A DNA stretch of 20,784 bases, from positions 1 through 20,784 of the forward strand of contig CAZGSG010000083.1 of NCBI GenBank assembly GCA_964528095.1. Direction: 5' to 3'. The notes beneath the pieces are model-generated. The model saw only the letters and a program-made list of their open reading frames with translations, was not told the origin of the DNA and searched no databases. The translations under genes were made by a program, and so were the position numbers. This stretch comes from CAZGSG01 sp964528095. GTDB taxonomy: Bacteria; Bacteroidota; Bacteroidia; Chitinophagales; Chitinophagaceae. Of the stretch, positions 6,337-13,921 are shown one piece after another (positions within the stretch are counted from its first letter, which is position 1; each line of letters starts with the position of its first letter).

Positions 6337-8778
6337 TTAGTCCACTCTTCCTTTCTCCTCATCCGCTGCATTCGCGTTATTCTTACTCTTTCTTGCAAAT
6401 GCTTTTTGTCCGAACCGGTAAGTAAATGCCAGGCTAAAACGCTGCGTATCGGATTCGCTGGTTTGGTTATAATCAGCCTGCTTCAGATCGATGGAACGAT
6501 TGCGGTATTTCCAGGAATGAAAGATATCTTCTATGCCAAACCGGAGACTTCCTTTATCATGTAGTATTTTCTTTTGTATGGATGTATAGAAGCGATACAT
6601 GCTGCTGGTCAGTGTTTGCCCATTCAGGTCCTTACTTGCATAATAACCGCCCAGTTCCGCATTTATGGTTTTACTGATCGTAAGACTGTTCTGCCATTCT
6701 ATTCTTGCTACATAGGTATCAAAGCCCAGTGGCTGGGAAAGCACAGTACCTTTTAACCCCATTTTTGAAAACCGCAGTACCGAGTTCATAGTCCACCAAC
6801 GGGTAGGAGAAACATTCAGTCCTATATTCAATAAAAGCATATATCCTTTTGCAATATTATCCGGGCGCATAATAAAGAGACTGTCTACCGCCTGCGTGGT
6901 GGTGAAGATCAGGCTGGTAAAACGGTTATAACTTAACCCCATCCAGAAATATTGATAAAGCTGGTATTTTAATTCAAAACGATACTGATATTGGGGATTT
7001 AAATAGGGATTGCCACCGGAGTAAGTATAGTTATCTCTTAAAAAAAGAAATGGATTCAATGACTGATAGCTGGGCCGGTTGATGCGACGGGTAATGATAC
7101 CACTCACTATTCTTTTACCCAGGCTGTCCAGTTTATAACTGACAAACGCGGAAGGAAATAACTGTACATAGTTCCTATTGAAGCTGCTATCGGCTACAGC
7201 CGCATTTCCTGCCTGCCGCCCTTTGCTATGGGTATGTTCCATACGAAGACCGAGTTGCAGACCAAATCGGCCCATGGCTTGCTGGCCGTTTACATATAAC
7301 GCGTTTATATTTTCCCGGTAAATAAAATGATTGGACCGGGCAGGATCAGGTACCGGCATCGCTCCGTTGTTATCGTAATAACCGGATGTATTATCGTTAG
7401 TAACAAGGCTGGACTTAAATCCTGTTTCCAATTTTCCTTTTTTCTTTAGTGATTGTACATAGTCTGCCTTTGCTGTATAGATATTGATACCCGATGGCAA
7501 TTGATACGAGAAACGATTTATTTCTTCAACACCACCTGGCTCATATATATAATTGGATAGTTGCTGGTTTCCCCTGTTGCGGTAATGCAGGTAATTCAGA
7601 TCGGCGCTAAGTTCTCTCCCTTTTTTGTTAAACTGGTGCAGCATATTCAGATTGAGTCCTGTGTTGGTACGTTTGTCCATAGTGTTTGTAGTTCCTTCAC
7701 CTGTATTCTGAAGGTCACCTGTTTTGTTATTATTCTCGTTGTAATACTGCAGCAGTCCTTTTCTTTTTCCCTGGTTGATAAATGCCAGCATACCGATGGT
7801 AGTACGGGCATTCACACTATAATCCATTCCTAGAATATTGTTTATACCGGATCCGCGGCTTACAGATCTATTGTAAAGGTTAACAGTTGAGTTGAGCTGC
7901 CCTTCCTCTGTATAAAAGCGCCTGTCAAAATGATCGTTTGTATAGTTTTTATCATAACCAACACCAAGATTGGTAAAGACATTGATCTTTTTGTACTTGT
8001 AATTCAGGTTGAGCGAGTGGTTCTGTCTGCCATAAACACCTTGTGAGTAGCCTGTTGCAATACTTCCGGTAAACCCGGCCACTTTATTTTTTTTCATGCG
8101 TATATTAATAATCGCGTTACCTGCAGCATCATAACGGGCAGAAGGGTTGTCGATCAGTTCTATTTTATCGAGTTGTGCACCCGGTAGCGATTTCAGGTAA
8201 GCCGCCAGGTCCTGGGCAGACATATAAGTAGACCTGCCATCAATCATCACCAATACACCAGCTCTTCCGTTCAGGCTGATATCTCCATCATTTCCGACCG
8301 TAACTCCTGGTGTTTTTGCCAGTACTTCCAGGGCATTGCTGGAGGCACTGCTGATCATTGCATCCACATTCACGATGGTCTTATCGATGGCATGCTCGAG
8401 CAATGGTTTTTTTGATCTGACGGTTACAGAGCCCAACTCTTTTATTTCTGCAGGCAGCAGGATAATAGCGGGTAACTGGATGCGGTTTTGAAAACTGTCT
8501 ATACGGATCGGTGTGCTGCGATAGGGCTGTTGAGCGACTATCGTTACATCGAGCAGGTATCTTCCAACAGGTAGTTGTTCAAAAAGAAAATATCCTTTGT
8601 CATTGCTGGTCGTATTTCTAACTACCACGGCATCGGTCGCATTTAATAAACGAACAGTAGCGCCAGGCAATGACTGGTTACGGCTATCTTTTATTATCCC
8701 CCGCACCGATCCCGTGTCTGCCTGTGAAAAAGAGAGTTGAGCGATCAATGCCAGTAAAACAGTAATAACAATTTTCAT
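6337..8778 (-). CDS. TonB-receptor-like outer-membrane beta-barrel protein
   Basis: The 813-residue protein starts at ATG 8778, where a signal peptide begins (MKIVITVLLALIAQLSFSQ); the longer frame upstream lacks one. Residues 23-105 form a carboxypeptidase-regulatory-like beta domain (GSVRGIIKDSRNQSLPGATV, PVGRYLLDV). Residues about 115-235 form a receptor plug (VTVRSKKPLLEHAIDKTIVN, LEVLAKTPGVTVGNDGDISL, VLVMIDGRSTYM, LDKIELIDNPSARYDA). The remainder is a beta-barrel of alternating aromatic strands, ending FSLAFTYRFG plus a short charged tail. This is the architecture of the Bacteroidota outer-membrane beta-barrel family (OMP_b-brl_3). It sits in the outer membrane, and transport or another surface role is possible; no substrate is evident and there is no SusD partner nearby. 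It is divergent from a LytS/LytTR operon, which suggests shared control. Confidence 0.9.
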   Translation of the reverse strand: MKIVITVLLALIAQLSFSQADTGSVRGIIKDSRNQSLPGATVRLLNATDAVVVRNTTSNDKGYFLFEQLPVGRYLLDVTIVAQQPYRSTPIRIDSFQNRIQLPAIILLPAEIKELGSVTVRSKKPLLEHAIDKTIVNVDAMISSASSNALEVLAKTPGVTVGNDGDISLNGRAGVLVMIDGRSTYMSAQDLAAYLKSLPGAQLDKIELIDNPSARYDAAGNAIINIRMKKNKVAGFTGSIATGYSQGVYGRQNHSLNLNYKYKKINVFTNLGVGYDKNYTNDHFDRRFYTEEGQLNSTVNLYNRSVSRGSGINNILGMDYSVNARTTIGMLAFINQGKRKGLLQYYNENNNKTGDLQNTGEGTTNTMDKRTNTGLNLNMLHQFNKKGRELSADLNYLHYRNRGNQQLSNYIYEPGGVEEINRFSYQLPSGINIYTAKADYVQSLKKKGKLETGFKSSLVTNDNTSGYYDNNGAMPVPDPARSNHFIYRENINALYVNGQQAMGRFGLQLGLRMEHTHSKGRQAGNAAVADSSFNRNYVQLFPSAFVSYKLDSLGKRIVSGIITRRINRPSYQSLNPFLFLRDNYTYSGGNPYLNPQYQYRFELKYQLYQYFWMGLSYNRFTSLIFTTTQAVDSLFIMRPDNIAKGYMLLLNIGLNVSPTRWWTMNSVLRFSKMGLKGTVLSQPLGFDTYVARIEWQNSLTISKTINAELGGYYASKDLNGQTLTSSMYRFYTSIQKKILHDKGSLRFGIEDIFHSWKYRNRSIDLKQADYNQTSESDTQRFSLAFTYRFGQKAFARKSKNNANAADEEKGRVD

Positions 8779-8944
8779 TATATGTATTTTATAATATCCA
8801 GGTCTTCTACTGCAAATATTGACCGGTCTTTCTCCCTGGTAAAATAATACTGTTGTAACTTCCCGCAGCGGTGACAGAAGCCACAATAAGCAGGACGAAC
8901 CGATTGGTCATGCGGGGCGGCGAGTATGTCAGTAAATGGAGGCA

Positions 8945-8978
8945 GCCCGTCAGTAAAACTTATTTTAGTGCGACGGGC
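8945..8978. promoter_or_regulatory. Inverted repeat in the divergent barrel/kinase promoter region
   Basis: GCCCGTC (8945-8951) and GACGGGC (8972-8978) form a perfect 7-bp inverted repeat with a 20-nt AT-rich spacer, 33 bp before the kinase start. A second small dyad (GTGGA/TCCAC) follows directly. The spacing of about 27 bp centre to centre would suit a dimeric regulator such as a LytTR protein, but no LytTR consensus can be confirmed by eye. Confidence 0.35.
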
Positions 8979-9010
8979 AGTGGATATTTGTTCCACTTAT
9001 AATAAAGAAC

Positions 9011-10042
9011 ATGAGCAATCTGAGTTTTAAAGAATTTTTTGGGAGTAAGTATTATGTGTTGTTTGGCGGTGTACTTTCCATACCGGTATGGCTGGCTACG
9101 AATGAGTATGTACGAACGCTGGATGTACACGAGGATGAAGCGGTCGCTACCGGTCTTACCATCTTTTTCTTTGCCGGCATTTTTACAGGAAGGTATATAG
9201 CACAGATCTGGACCGCGAAAAGGGAAGTTCCATCGCGGTTTTTACTGGGCGCTCTCTGTTTTTTGATAACTGCCTGTTTAGGATGGTTGTTTTTTCATGC
9301 TGATTTTCCATTAAAAGGCCGTACATCGATCAATCTGCTTTTATATTGGCTGCCCTTCCTGCTGATCAGTCTTGCAACCGGTATGCTGGTCAAATTTGTT
9401 CGCGCCATTTCGCAAAAACAATTACAGAAAGCCCGTTCTGATGCTGCACAAAGCAAGGGGGAATTACAGTTATTACAATCTCAATTGAGTCCTCATTTTC
9501 TTTTTAATACACTCAATAACCTGTATGGCTTATCGCTAAGCCAGCATGAGAAAATACCGCCGTTGTTATTGCGACTATCCGATCTGCTGCGCTATTCGGT
9601 GTATGAAGCGGGGGAGACCTTTGTACCGCTGAAGAATGAAATGGAGTATATCGGCAACTATATCGAGTTTGAAAAGATCCGTCTCGGTGATCGGCTGGTG
9701 CTTACCACAGATATGAAAACACCGGCCAGCACAGATATGAAGGTTGCTCCCATGCTGCTGATCGTATTTATAGAAAATGCGTTCAAACATTCAAAAAACA
9801 CGGCGGCCAGTCAACTCTATATTGATATCCGGTTGGAAACACAGGGCAATCTTGTATTTTTTAATATAAAAAATACACATCAGAAAACAAACGTCAAAAC
9901 GATACTCAACGAACACAGCGGTATGGGACTGGTGAATGTATACAAACGACTGGAACTATTATATCCCAACGAACATATACTGGATATACAGGATGAGGAT
10001 GGATGGTATTCGGTTACCTTGCAGTTAAAACTAAAAAAATGA
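9011..10042 (+). CDS. LytS/YehU-type membrane histidine kinase
   Basis: A 343-residue sensor kinase. Four hydrophobic segments occupy residues about 12-130 (around 15-30, 48-66, 77-96 and 107-128), without a separate periplasmic sensor domain. A short coiled linker (about 131-155) leads to the His_kinase box LQSQLSPHFLFNTLNNL with phosphoacceptor His162. The ATPase has an N-box (FIENAFKHSKN, Asn256) and a glycine loop (SGMGLVNVYKRL, about 303-314). The DxGxG box is degenerate (FFNIKNTH), as is common in this family. It would phosphorylate the regulator encoded next. Its stop overlaps the regulator's start by four bases (ATGA), so the two are translationally coupled. It is divergent from the barrel gene. 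Confidence 0.92.
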   Translation: MSNLSFKEFFGSKYYVLFGGVLSIPVWLATNEYVRTLDVHEDEAVATGLTIFFFAGIFTGRYIAQIWTAKREVPSRFLLGALCFLITACLGWLFFHADFPLKGRTSINLLLYWLPFLLISLATGMLVKFVRAISQKQLQKARSDAAQSKGELQLLQSQLSPHFLFNTLNNLYGLSLSQHEKIPPLLLRLSDLLRYSVYEAGETFVPLKNEMEYIGNYIEFEKIRLGDRLVLTTDMKTPASTDMKVAPMLLIVFIENAFKHSKNTAASQLYIDIRLETQGNLVFFNIKNTHQKTNVKTILNEHSGMGLVNVYKRLELLYPNEHILDIQDEDGWYSVTLQLKLKK

Positions 10043-10752
10043 TTTTGTTCAAATGCCTGATCGCAGATGATGAACCGGTTGCCCGTGATATAATAAAAAC
10101 ATATTGCGGGCATCTGCCTTACCTGGAAGTAGTGGCATCCTGCGGTAATGCACTGGAAGCAAAAATGGTTTTACAGCAGCAACCCATCGATATATTTTTT
10201 CTTGATATCAATATGCCGGTGATGGATGGTATCTCCTTTCTCAAGACCCTGAAACATCCGCCGCAGATCATCTTTACAACTGCATATAAAGAGTATGCAG
10301 TAGACGCGTTTGAACTGGCAGCCTGCGATTATTTATTAAAACCGTTTTCTCTGGAGCGGTTTATCATGGCGGTTGATAAGGCGGTAGAGAAATTGCAGGG
10401 CACCACGCCAACTGCAAAAGGGAGCGTAGAAGAACAGGCAGCAAACTTTATATTTATCAGAACAGATCGCAAGATCTTCAAGATCATGCATGAAGATTTG
10501 CTTTATGCCGAGGCCAATGGCAATTTCACCAGGATCGTTACTGCACAGCAGACATTTTCTCCTGCAATGACTTTTGCCAACTTTGAAGAACTGGTGCCAC
10601 GTTCTCTTTTTTTACGTGTGCACCGGTCTTTTATCATCAATAAATCGAAGATCGGGCATATAGAAGGGAACAGGGTTTTTATTAATAATGTTGAGATCCC
10701 GATTGGAAGTAATTACAAGGAGGGTTTTTTGAGGGAGATTGGGATGGGGTAG
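10039..10752 (+). CDS. LytTR-family response regulator
   Basis: The 237-residue regulator starts at ATG 10039, within the ATGA overlap with the kinase stop; the longer upstream frame lies inside the kinase. The receiver domain (1-120) has the acidic pocket ADDE (Asp10, Asp11), the phosphoacceptor Asp56 in FFLDINMP, Thr81 in FTTAY, and Lys101 in DYLLKPF. The LytTR DNA-binding domain (about 137-237) reads FIFIRTDRKIFKIMHEDLLY, EANGNFTRIVT, LVPRSLFLRVHRSFIINKSK and IPIGSNYKEGF. LytTR regulators bind direct repeats near promoters. Its target is probably close by, with the divergent barrel gene the obvious candidate (inference). Confidence 0.94.
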   Translation: MILFKCLIADDEPVARDIIKTYCGHLPYLEVVASCGNALEAKMVLQQQPIDIFFLDINMPVMDGISFLKTLKHPPQIIFTTAYKEYAVDAFELAACDYLLKPFSLERFIMAVDKAVEKLQGTTPTAKGSVEEQAANFIFIRTDRKIFKIMHEDLLYAEANGNFTRIVTAQQTFSPAMTFANFEELVPRSLFLRVHRSFIINKSKIGHIEGNRVFINNVEIPIGSNYKEGFLREIGMG

Positions 10753-10928
10753 GGTTTTTGGTTTATTGGAGGCATTAGTTGGAAGTAATAGAATAGTTGA
10801 GTTTTTAGTTCTTTGTTTTACACAGCTGTTCGCCTAGGCGTTAATTAAGTATGTAAAAAGTATATTTTCCTTTGTGAATAAATATATTTGTAAAATGAGC
10901 ATATTCGGTAGTAAGTATAAATAGATCC

Positions 10929-10947
10929 GATGATTTTTAAAATCATC
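10929..10947. repeat. Near-perfect palindrome before the small membrane gene
   Basis: GATGATTTT-T-AAAATCATC is a 9-bp inverted repeat with a single central base, ending 26 bp before the ATG at 10974. It could be an operator or an AT-rich hairpin in the leader. A shorter palindrome, CGCCTAGGCG, lies at 10831-10840. Confidence 0.4.
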
Positions 10948-10973
10948 AGTTCGTCGGCAAATTCAATTTTGGT

Positions 10974-11366
10974 ATGTTAAAAATTATGGCTGCTATTTAT
11001 AAATCGTTTGAATACAAGGGGCTCGATATTCCTTATTTTAGGGCAATTAGTTTAGTTGTCTTGGCTCTTTATATGAATATTATGTCGTGTGTGTCGTTAT
11101 TTAATATTTCCCTGAATGGACTTATGTTTATTGCTAAAACTGATAACAGGAATATACAATCATTTAAAACGATCGCGTTTATGGCAGTTATTTATATTAC
11201 CATCTTCATATTTTTCTCCAAGAAAAAATTGGATAATGTTTTAGTTGATGGTAACCAGGTCGCAAATGCACGGGTTGGATTTGGTGTTTATTTCATTCTT
11301 TCATTTATTTTATTGACTACTACGCTGGTTATACGCGGAGTTAAAGAAGGTAAAATTAGTTTCTAA
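10974..11366 (+). CDS. Small three-helix membrane protein, paralogue of 13522-13911
   Basis: A 130-residue protein with three hydrophobic segments: about 22-52 (YFRAISLVVLALYMNIMSCV and onward), 65-82 (IAFMAVIYITIFIFFS) and 100-120 (GFGVYFILSFILLTTTLVI). The N-terminus KSFEYKGLDIPYFRAI resembles the N-terminus of the protein at 13522 (YYSGGRRPDSSPYFRTI), and both carry a Lys-Lys-x-Leu-rich loop after the second helix and end shortly after the third. They therefore look like paralogues of one Bacteroidota small-membrane-protein type. No functional motif is visible. An internal ATG at 10986 is an alternative start. It probably lies in the inner membrane. Confidence 0.65.
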   Translation: MLKIMAAIYKSFEYKGLDIPYFRAISLVVLALYMNIMSCVSLFNISLNGLMFIAKTDNRNIQSFKTIAFMAVIYITIFIFFSKKKLDNVLVDGNQVANARVGFGVYFILSFILLTTTLVIRGVKEGKISF

Positions 11367-11417
11367 AAAATACAACTATTATAACGATGGTTAAAGCGAA
11401 AGCTTTTATTCTTTCAA

Positions 11418-11870
11418 TTATTTCACGGCGACAAAAATGTCCACTTCTGCATTTTCGGGATCAGCGGCTTTTTCACCATATACTTCAAAGTCGGCAGTGA
11501 ATGTTCTTGGTAAATCCGAATTCCAGATCCTTACCCATTCATTGAACACGGAACCTTGCGGGATATTTCCTGTTGCCAGGGATCTGTTGTAATTACCTCC
11601 ATCAATAGTTTTTCCTGTCATTCCTGCTGGTATTAGCTCCAGGGAAGAGACTTTACAGCCCAGGATGGTCGTATAGGGCCGCGTATGATCTTTTTCATAG
11701 TCTGTATAAATACAATAAATATCCTGGCTGGTTTTGCCAGGGATCTTTTCGAGGAAGGATCCTGTCATGAACCTGTTCCAAAGAGCGGGGATATCCTGAG
11801 CTGATTGACCATTTTCATTGGTTGTTCTGACGGCAATGCCGATAACGTGGAAGGAGTGTACTGTTTGCAT
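11418..11870 (-). CDS. GyrI-like effector-binding domain protein
   Basis: A 150-residue stand-alone domain of the GyrI-like/AraC effector-binding type (also seen in the integron protein Cass2). Landmarks are the N-terminal strand HSFHVIGIAVRTTNENGQSA, the helix IPALWNRFMTG, the conserved IYCIYTDYEKDHTRPYTTIL core with acidic residues, the GCKVSSLELIPAGMTG strand pair, and the C-terminal VFNEWVRIWNSDLPRTFTAD followed by FEVYGEK. Such domains bind small, often cationic or hydrophobic molecules, and in transcription factors they sense drugs. No DNA-binding domain is attached, so it may sequester a ligand. There is no signal peptide. It is a single gene. Confidence 0.85.
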   Translation of the reverse strand: MQTVHSFHVIGIAVRTTNENGQSAQDIPALWNRFMTGSFLEKIPGKTSQDIYCIYTDYEKDHTRPYTTILGCKVSSLELIPAGMTGKTIDGGNYNRSLATGNIPQGSVFNEWVRIWNSDLPRTFTADFEVYGEKAADPENAEVDIFVAVK

Positions 11871-12080
11871 ATGGAGAGTTTTGTTTTAGTGATCAGGCTG
11901 CTAAAATAAAATGGGGTAGTGACAACCCTATGTCAGTAGTGAAAAAATAGTTGGGAAAAGAGCTAAAAAGATAGGTTACGTGAAGCGATTTTATATCAGG
12001 TATTGTGACTGACGAGTCCGGAGATATGTTTGAGCAGCAACAGTATCCCATTTTTTAGATAATGGTAAAATTATAGGGTT
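11871..12080. other. Intergenic region left of the REPtron
   Basis: Together with the left repeat this forms a gap of about 300 bp. No gene is supported: the minus-strand frame across 11991-12233 runs through the repeat and into the transposase and has no family character. The bases directly left of the repeat (CCCTATAATTTTACC on the minus strand) loosely match the flank of the third repeat copy. Confidence 0.4.
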
Positions 12081-12127
12081 GTTGTAAGGAGTCTCTGACT
12101 CCTTACCGGCCTCGAAGAGGCCGATAA
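12081..12127 (-). repeat. REP element, left copy (inverted)
   Basis: A 47-bp element made of two adjacent hairpins: a 10-bp stem GTAAGGAGTC/GACTCCTTAC with a 3-nt loop (12084-12106), and a 7-bp stem CGGCCTC/GAGGCCG with a 3-nt loop (12107-12123). It is an exact reverse complement of 12873-12919. It lies 47 bp past the transposase stop codon. Confidence 0.9.
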
Positions 12128-12174
12128 ACAACAAATAATATGCTGTTTGATAAAATCCGGTCAATATAGACAGG

Positions 12175-12729
12175 TTATAAAAATGCAATGTCCAGCAAGC
12201 CACATTTCTTTGTATGAAAATAATCCCGGGCACTACTGTACAGGTAATGTTCTGCCCGGTCCACTATACCTGCTTCTACCGGATTCTGATGGACGTAGTT
12301 GATCTTTTGAACGATAAATGCCGGGCTGTACAATTCAACGGGATGATTATCCTGTCTCCAGAATTGAGCATTTGTATTATGACTGTTTTGTAATCCGGCA
12401 TTCTGAAATATAGGCAACATCCAGTCGCTACGACTTTCGGACGTATTGCCAGCAATGGCGGTCAGCAGCTTATTGCTGGTATATTTTTTAAAATCGCGTA
12501 ATACATCACTCAAGTTTGCATTTTTTGCGGAAACCACCAGCTGAAGATGATTGCTCATAATGCACCAGCAATGAAGCCATAAGCCTTTTTTATCCTGGCA
12601 ATAGCGGATACTGTCCAGTACAATATCACGGCAGCATTGGCGGGTAAACACATCTACCCATTCTACAACAGCGAAAGTGATAAAATGGATAGCGGATTGA
12701 TTTCGGATTTTGTAACCACCTTGTAGCAT
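12175..12729 (-). CDS. REP-associated tyrosine transposase (RAYT) with HUQ motif
   Basis: A 184-residue Y1-type transposase of the IS200/RAYT family, about normal length. Evidence: the N-terminal YKIRNQSAIHFITFAVVEWV strand; the metal-binding motif region CIMSNHLQLVVSAK (His61-Leu62-Gln63); the helix LSDVLRDFKKYTSNKLL; FWRQDNHPVELYS; and KINYVHQNPVEAGIVDRAEH, which carries the likely nucleophile Tyr145, before the C-terminal YSSARDY. Most relatives have His-x-His; here the second His is Gln. These enzymes cut and join single-stranded DNA at hairpins. The flanking 47-bp inverted REP copies are its probable substrate. The frame is intact. Whether Gln63 keeps activity is unknown, though HUQ versions work in circovirus-type Rep proteins. 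Confidence 0.9.
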   Translation of the reverse strand: MLQGGYKIRNQSAIHFITFAVVEWVDVFTRQCCRDIVLDSIRYCQDKKGLWLHCWCIMSNHLQLVVSAKNANLSDVLRDFKKYTSNKLLTAIAGNTSESRSDWMLPIFQNAGLQNSHNTNAQFWRQDNHPVELYSPAFIVQKINYVHQNPVEAGIVDRAEHYLYSSARDYFHTKKCGLLDIAFL

Positions 12730-12846
12730 GGATAATTTTTTACAAAAAAAGTATTCTGTAGCTGTAATAGCTAGTTGTTTTAACGGATTTTCGGTGTATT
12801 TTTCGGATGATGAGATCGGGTATTTTTTGAGTGGTTTTGTGCAAGG

Positions 12847-12944
12847 GAATTGAATAGTCTTTTGTTTGGAGGTTATCGGCCTCTTCGAGGCCGGTAAGGA
12901 GTCAGAGACTCCTTACAACGGTCCTAAAGTTTTGTGAGACTTAC
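12847..12944 (+). repeat. REP element, right copy, with conserved flanks
   Basis: The core 12873-12919 is the exact inverse of the left copy: CGGCCTC/GAGGCCG (12877-12893) then GTAAGGAGTC/GACTCCTTAC (12894-12916), each with a 3-nt loop. The left flank GAATTGAATAGTCTTT (12847-12862) is identical to 13363-13378, and the right flank CCTAAAGTTTTGTGAGACTTA resembles that of the third copy, so the repeat family unit is about 95-100 bp. Confidence 0.85.
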
Positions 12945-13005
12945 GGGTTGGGGAATGGGCAGAGACAAATAAAGGTATTTTTCGTTTTGAATTTAAAATG
13001 GCAAG

Positions 13006-13356
13006 ATGAATGACAGGAATAATCAAGGCAACAAACAATCATCTGAAAAATCGACTTTTGGAAATATAATTGAAATTATCGGATGGCTCCAGATCTTTGC
13101 TTCGCCATTTTTGATAGGGGTAATAACTGCTGCATTTATTTATTTTCCAAAACCCAGTACGCCGAGACTTGTTATTGCAATAATCGTGGCGATGACCGGT
13201 TTGATCGCCGGTATTAAATGGGCGACCAGCGTTTGGAGGAAAAAAGGAACAATTCGTTTTTTATCGCAAGTTATTGCCACTCCCGAACCTGATAAGATAG
13301 AGGAAATTCAAAGTGGTGAGGTAATAAGAAAAGGGATATCACATTCTTCTCTATAA
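13006..13356 (+). CDS. Two-helix membrane protein between REP copies
   Basis: A 116-residue protein with a hydrophilic N-terminus rich in Asn, Lys and Ser (about 1-20), two hydrophobic segments (about 20-48, IIEIIGWLQIFASPFLIGVI and onward; and 54-76, LVIAIIVAMTGLIAGIKWA), and a cytoplasmic-type tail (TIRFLSQVIATPEPDKIEEI). No domain is recognised. It lies between the second and third REP copies on the strand opposite the transposase, so it may simply have been bracketed by repeat spread. ATG 13006 is the first codon of the frame and has no Shine-Dalgarno sequence. It is probably an inner-membrane protein. Confidence 0.6.
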   Translation: MNDRNNQGNKQSSEKSTFGNIIEIIGWLQIFASPFLIGVITAAFIYFPKPSTPRLVIAIIVAMTGLIAGIKWATSVWRKKGTIRFLSQVIATPEPDKIEEIQSGEVIRKGISHSSL

Positions 13357-13362
13357 TGTGTA

Positions 13363-13458
13363 GAATTGAATAGTCTTTAGTTCGAGATTTATTGGCCTCT
13401 CCGAGGCCGGTAAGAAGTCAGCGACCCCTTACAAAAACCCTACAGTTTGTGCTACTTA
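13363..13458 (+). repeat. REP element, third diverged copy
   Basis: Same orientation and order as the right copy. GGCCTC/GAGGCC (13394-13408) is intact with loop TCC. GTAAGAAGTC/GACCCCTTAC (13410-13432) has two mismatched pairs, so this copy is older or unselected. The shared left flank GAATTGAATAGTCTTT (13363-13378) and a similar right flank (CCCTACAGTTTGTGCTACTTA) show a unit of about 95 bp. It lies 7 bp after the stop of the gene ending at 13356. Confidence 0.85.
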
Positions 13459-13521
13459 ATCGACTGAAGGATAGTATAACCATAAAACCCTTTTGATCGA
13501 CCTGCATAATACAAGCCATAC

Positions 13522-13911
13522 ATGAAACTCATCAAATTTGCAGCTTTTCTTTTCTACCGGTATTATTCTGGCGGTCGGCGACCTGATAGCAGCCCTTATT
13601 TCAGGACTATCTGCACAATGACCCTGTTAGCTTTTATACACCTGATGCAGGTTTTAATAGCAATTGATAAGGTTGGTCTTATTCCAATCGCGTCTGCTGA
13701 TGGGAAGACAGCAAAGCAATTCATTCTTTTTTTGATCATGTTACCTATTTACCTGCTTTTGTCTCAACTGGTAAGGAAGAAAGAACTGGAAGAAATGAAA
13801 GAAGTATACTTTTATAATTGGGATGGGGTTTTTAATGGGTATGTCTGGTTGTTTGTGTATATGATCTTTTCTTTTTTACTTTTTATGGGCTTGGCCTATT
13901 GGTCGAGGTAA
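13522..13911 (+). CDS. Small three-helix membrane protein, paralogue of 10974-11366
   Basis: A 129-residue protein with three hydrophobic segments: about 27-48 (TICTMTLLAFIHLMQVLIAI), 66-86 (FILFLIMLPIYLLLSQLV) and 107-126 (GYVWLFVYMIFSFLLFMGLA). Its N-terminal region (FLFYRYYSGGRRPDSSPYFR) resembles that of the protein at 10974, and the loop VRKKELEEMKEVY corresponds to its KKKLDNVLVD loop. No catalytic motif is visible. It starts 64 bp after the third REP copy. Probably an inner-membrane protein of a lineage-specific family; function unknown. Confidence 0.65.
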   Translation: MKLIKFAAFLFYRYYSGGRRPDSSPYFRTICTMTLLAFIHLMQVLIAIDKVGLIPIASADGKTAKQFILFLIMLPIYLLLSQLVRKKELEEMKEVYFYNWDGVFNGYVWLFVYMIFSFLLFMGLAYWSR

Positions 13912-13921
13912 TAGGTGTTTA

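Larger units (their letters stand above)
12081..12919. mobile_element. REPtron: RAYT gene between 47-bp inverted REP copies
   Basis: A single REP-associated tyrosine transposase gene is bracketed by two identical, oppositely oriented 47-bp double-hairpin repeats. This is the arrangement called a REPtron in the RAYT literature: a domesticated IS200/IS605-type Y1 transposase together with the hairpin repeats it is thought to act on. The perfect identity of the two arms implies recent activity, gene conversion or selection. A third, diverged copy sits at 13363-13458. Confidence 0.8.

Noticed and set aside
8779..8996. Longer upstream extension of the barrel gene and a 72-codon minus-strand frame.
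   Set aside because: The signal peptide begins at 8778; the upstream residues have no signal or domain character and cover the divergent promoter region.
11991..12233. Minus-strand frame of 80 codons between the effector-binding gene and the transposase.
   Set aside because: It starts inside the transposase gene, passes through the REP hairpins and shows no family features.
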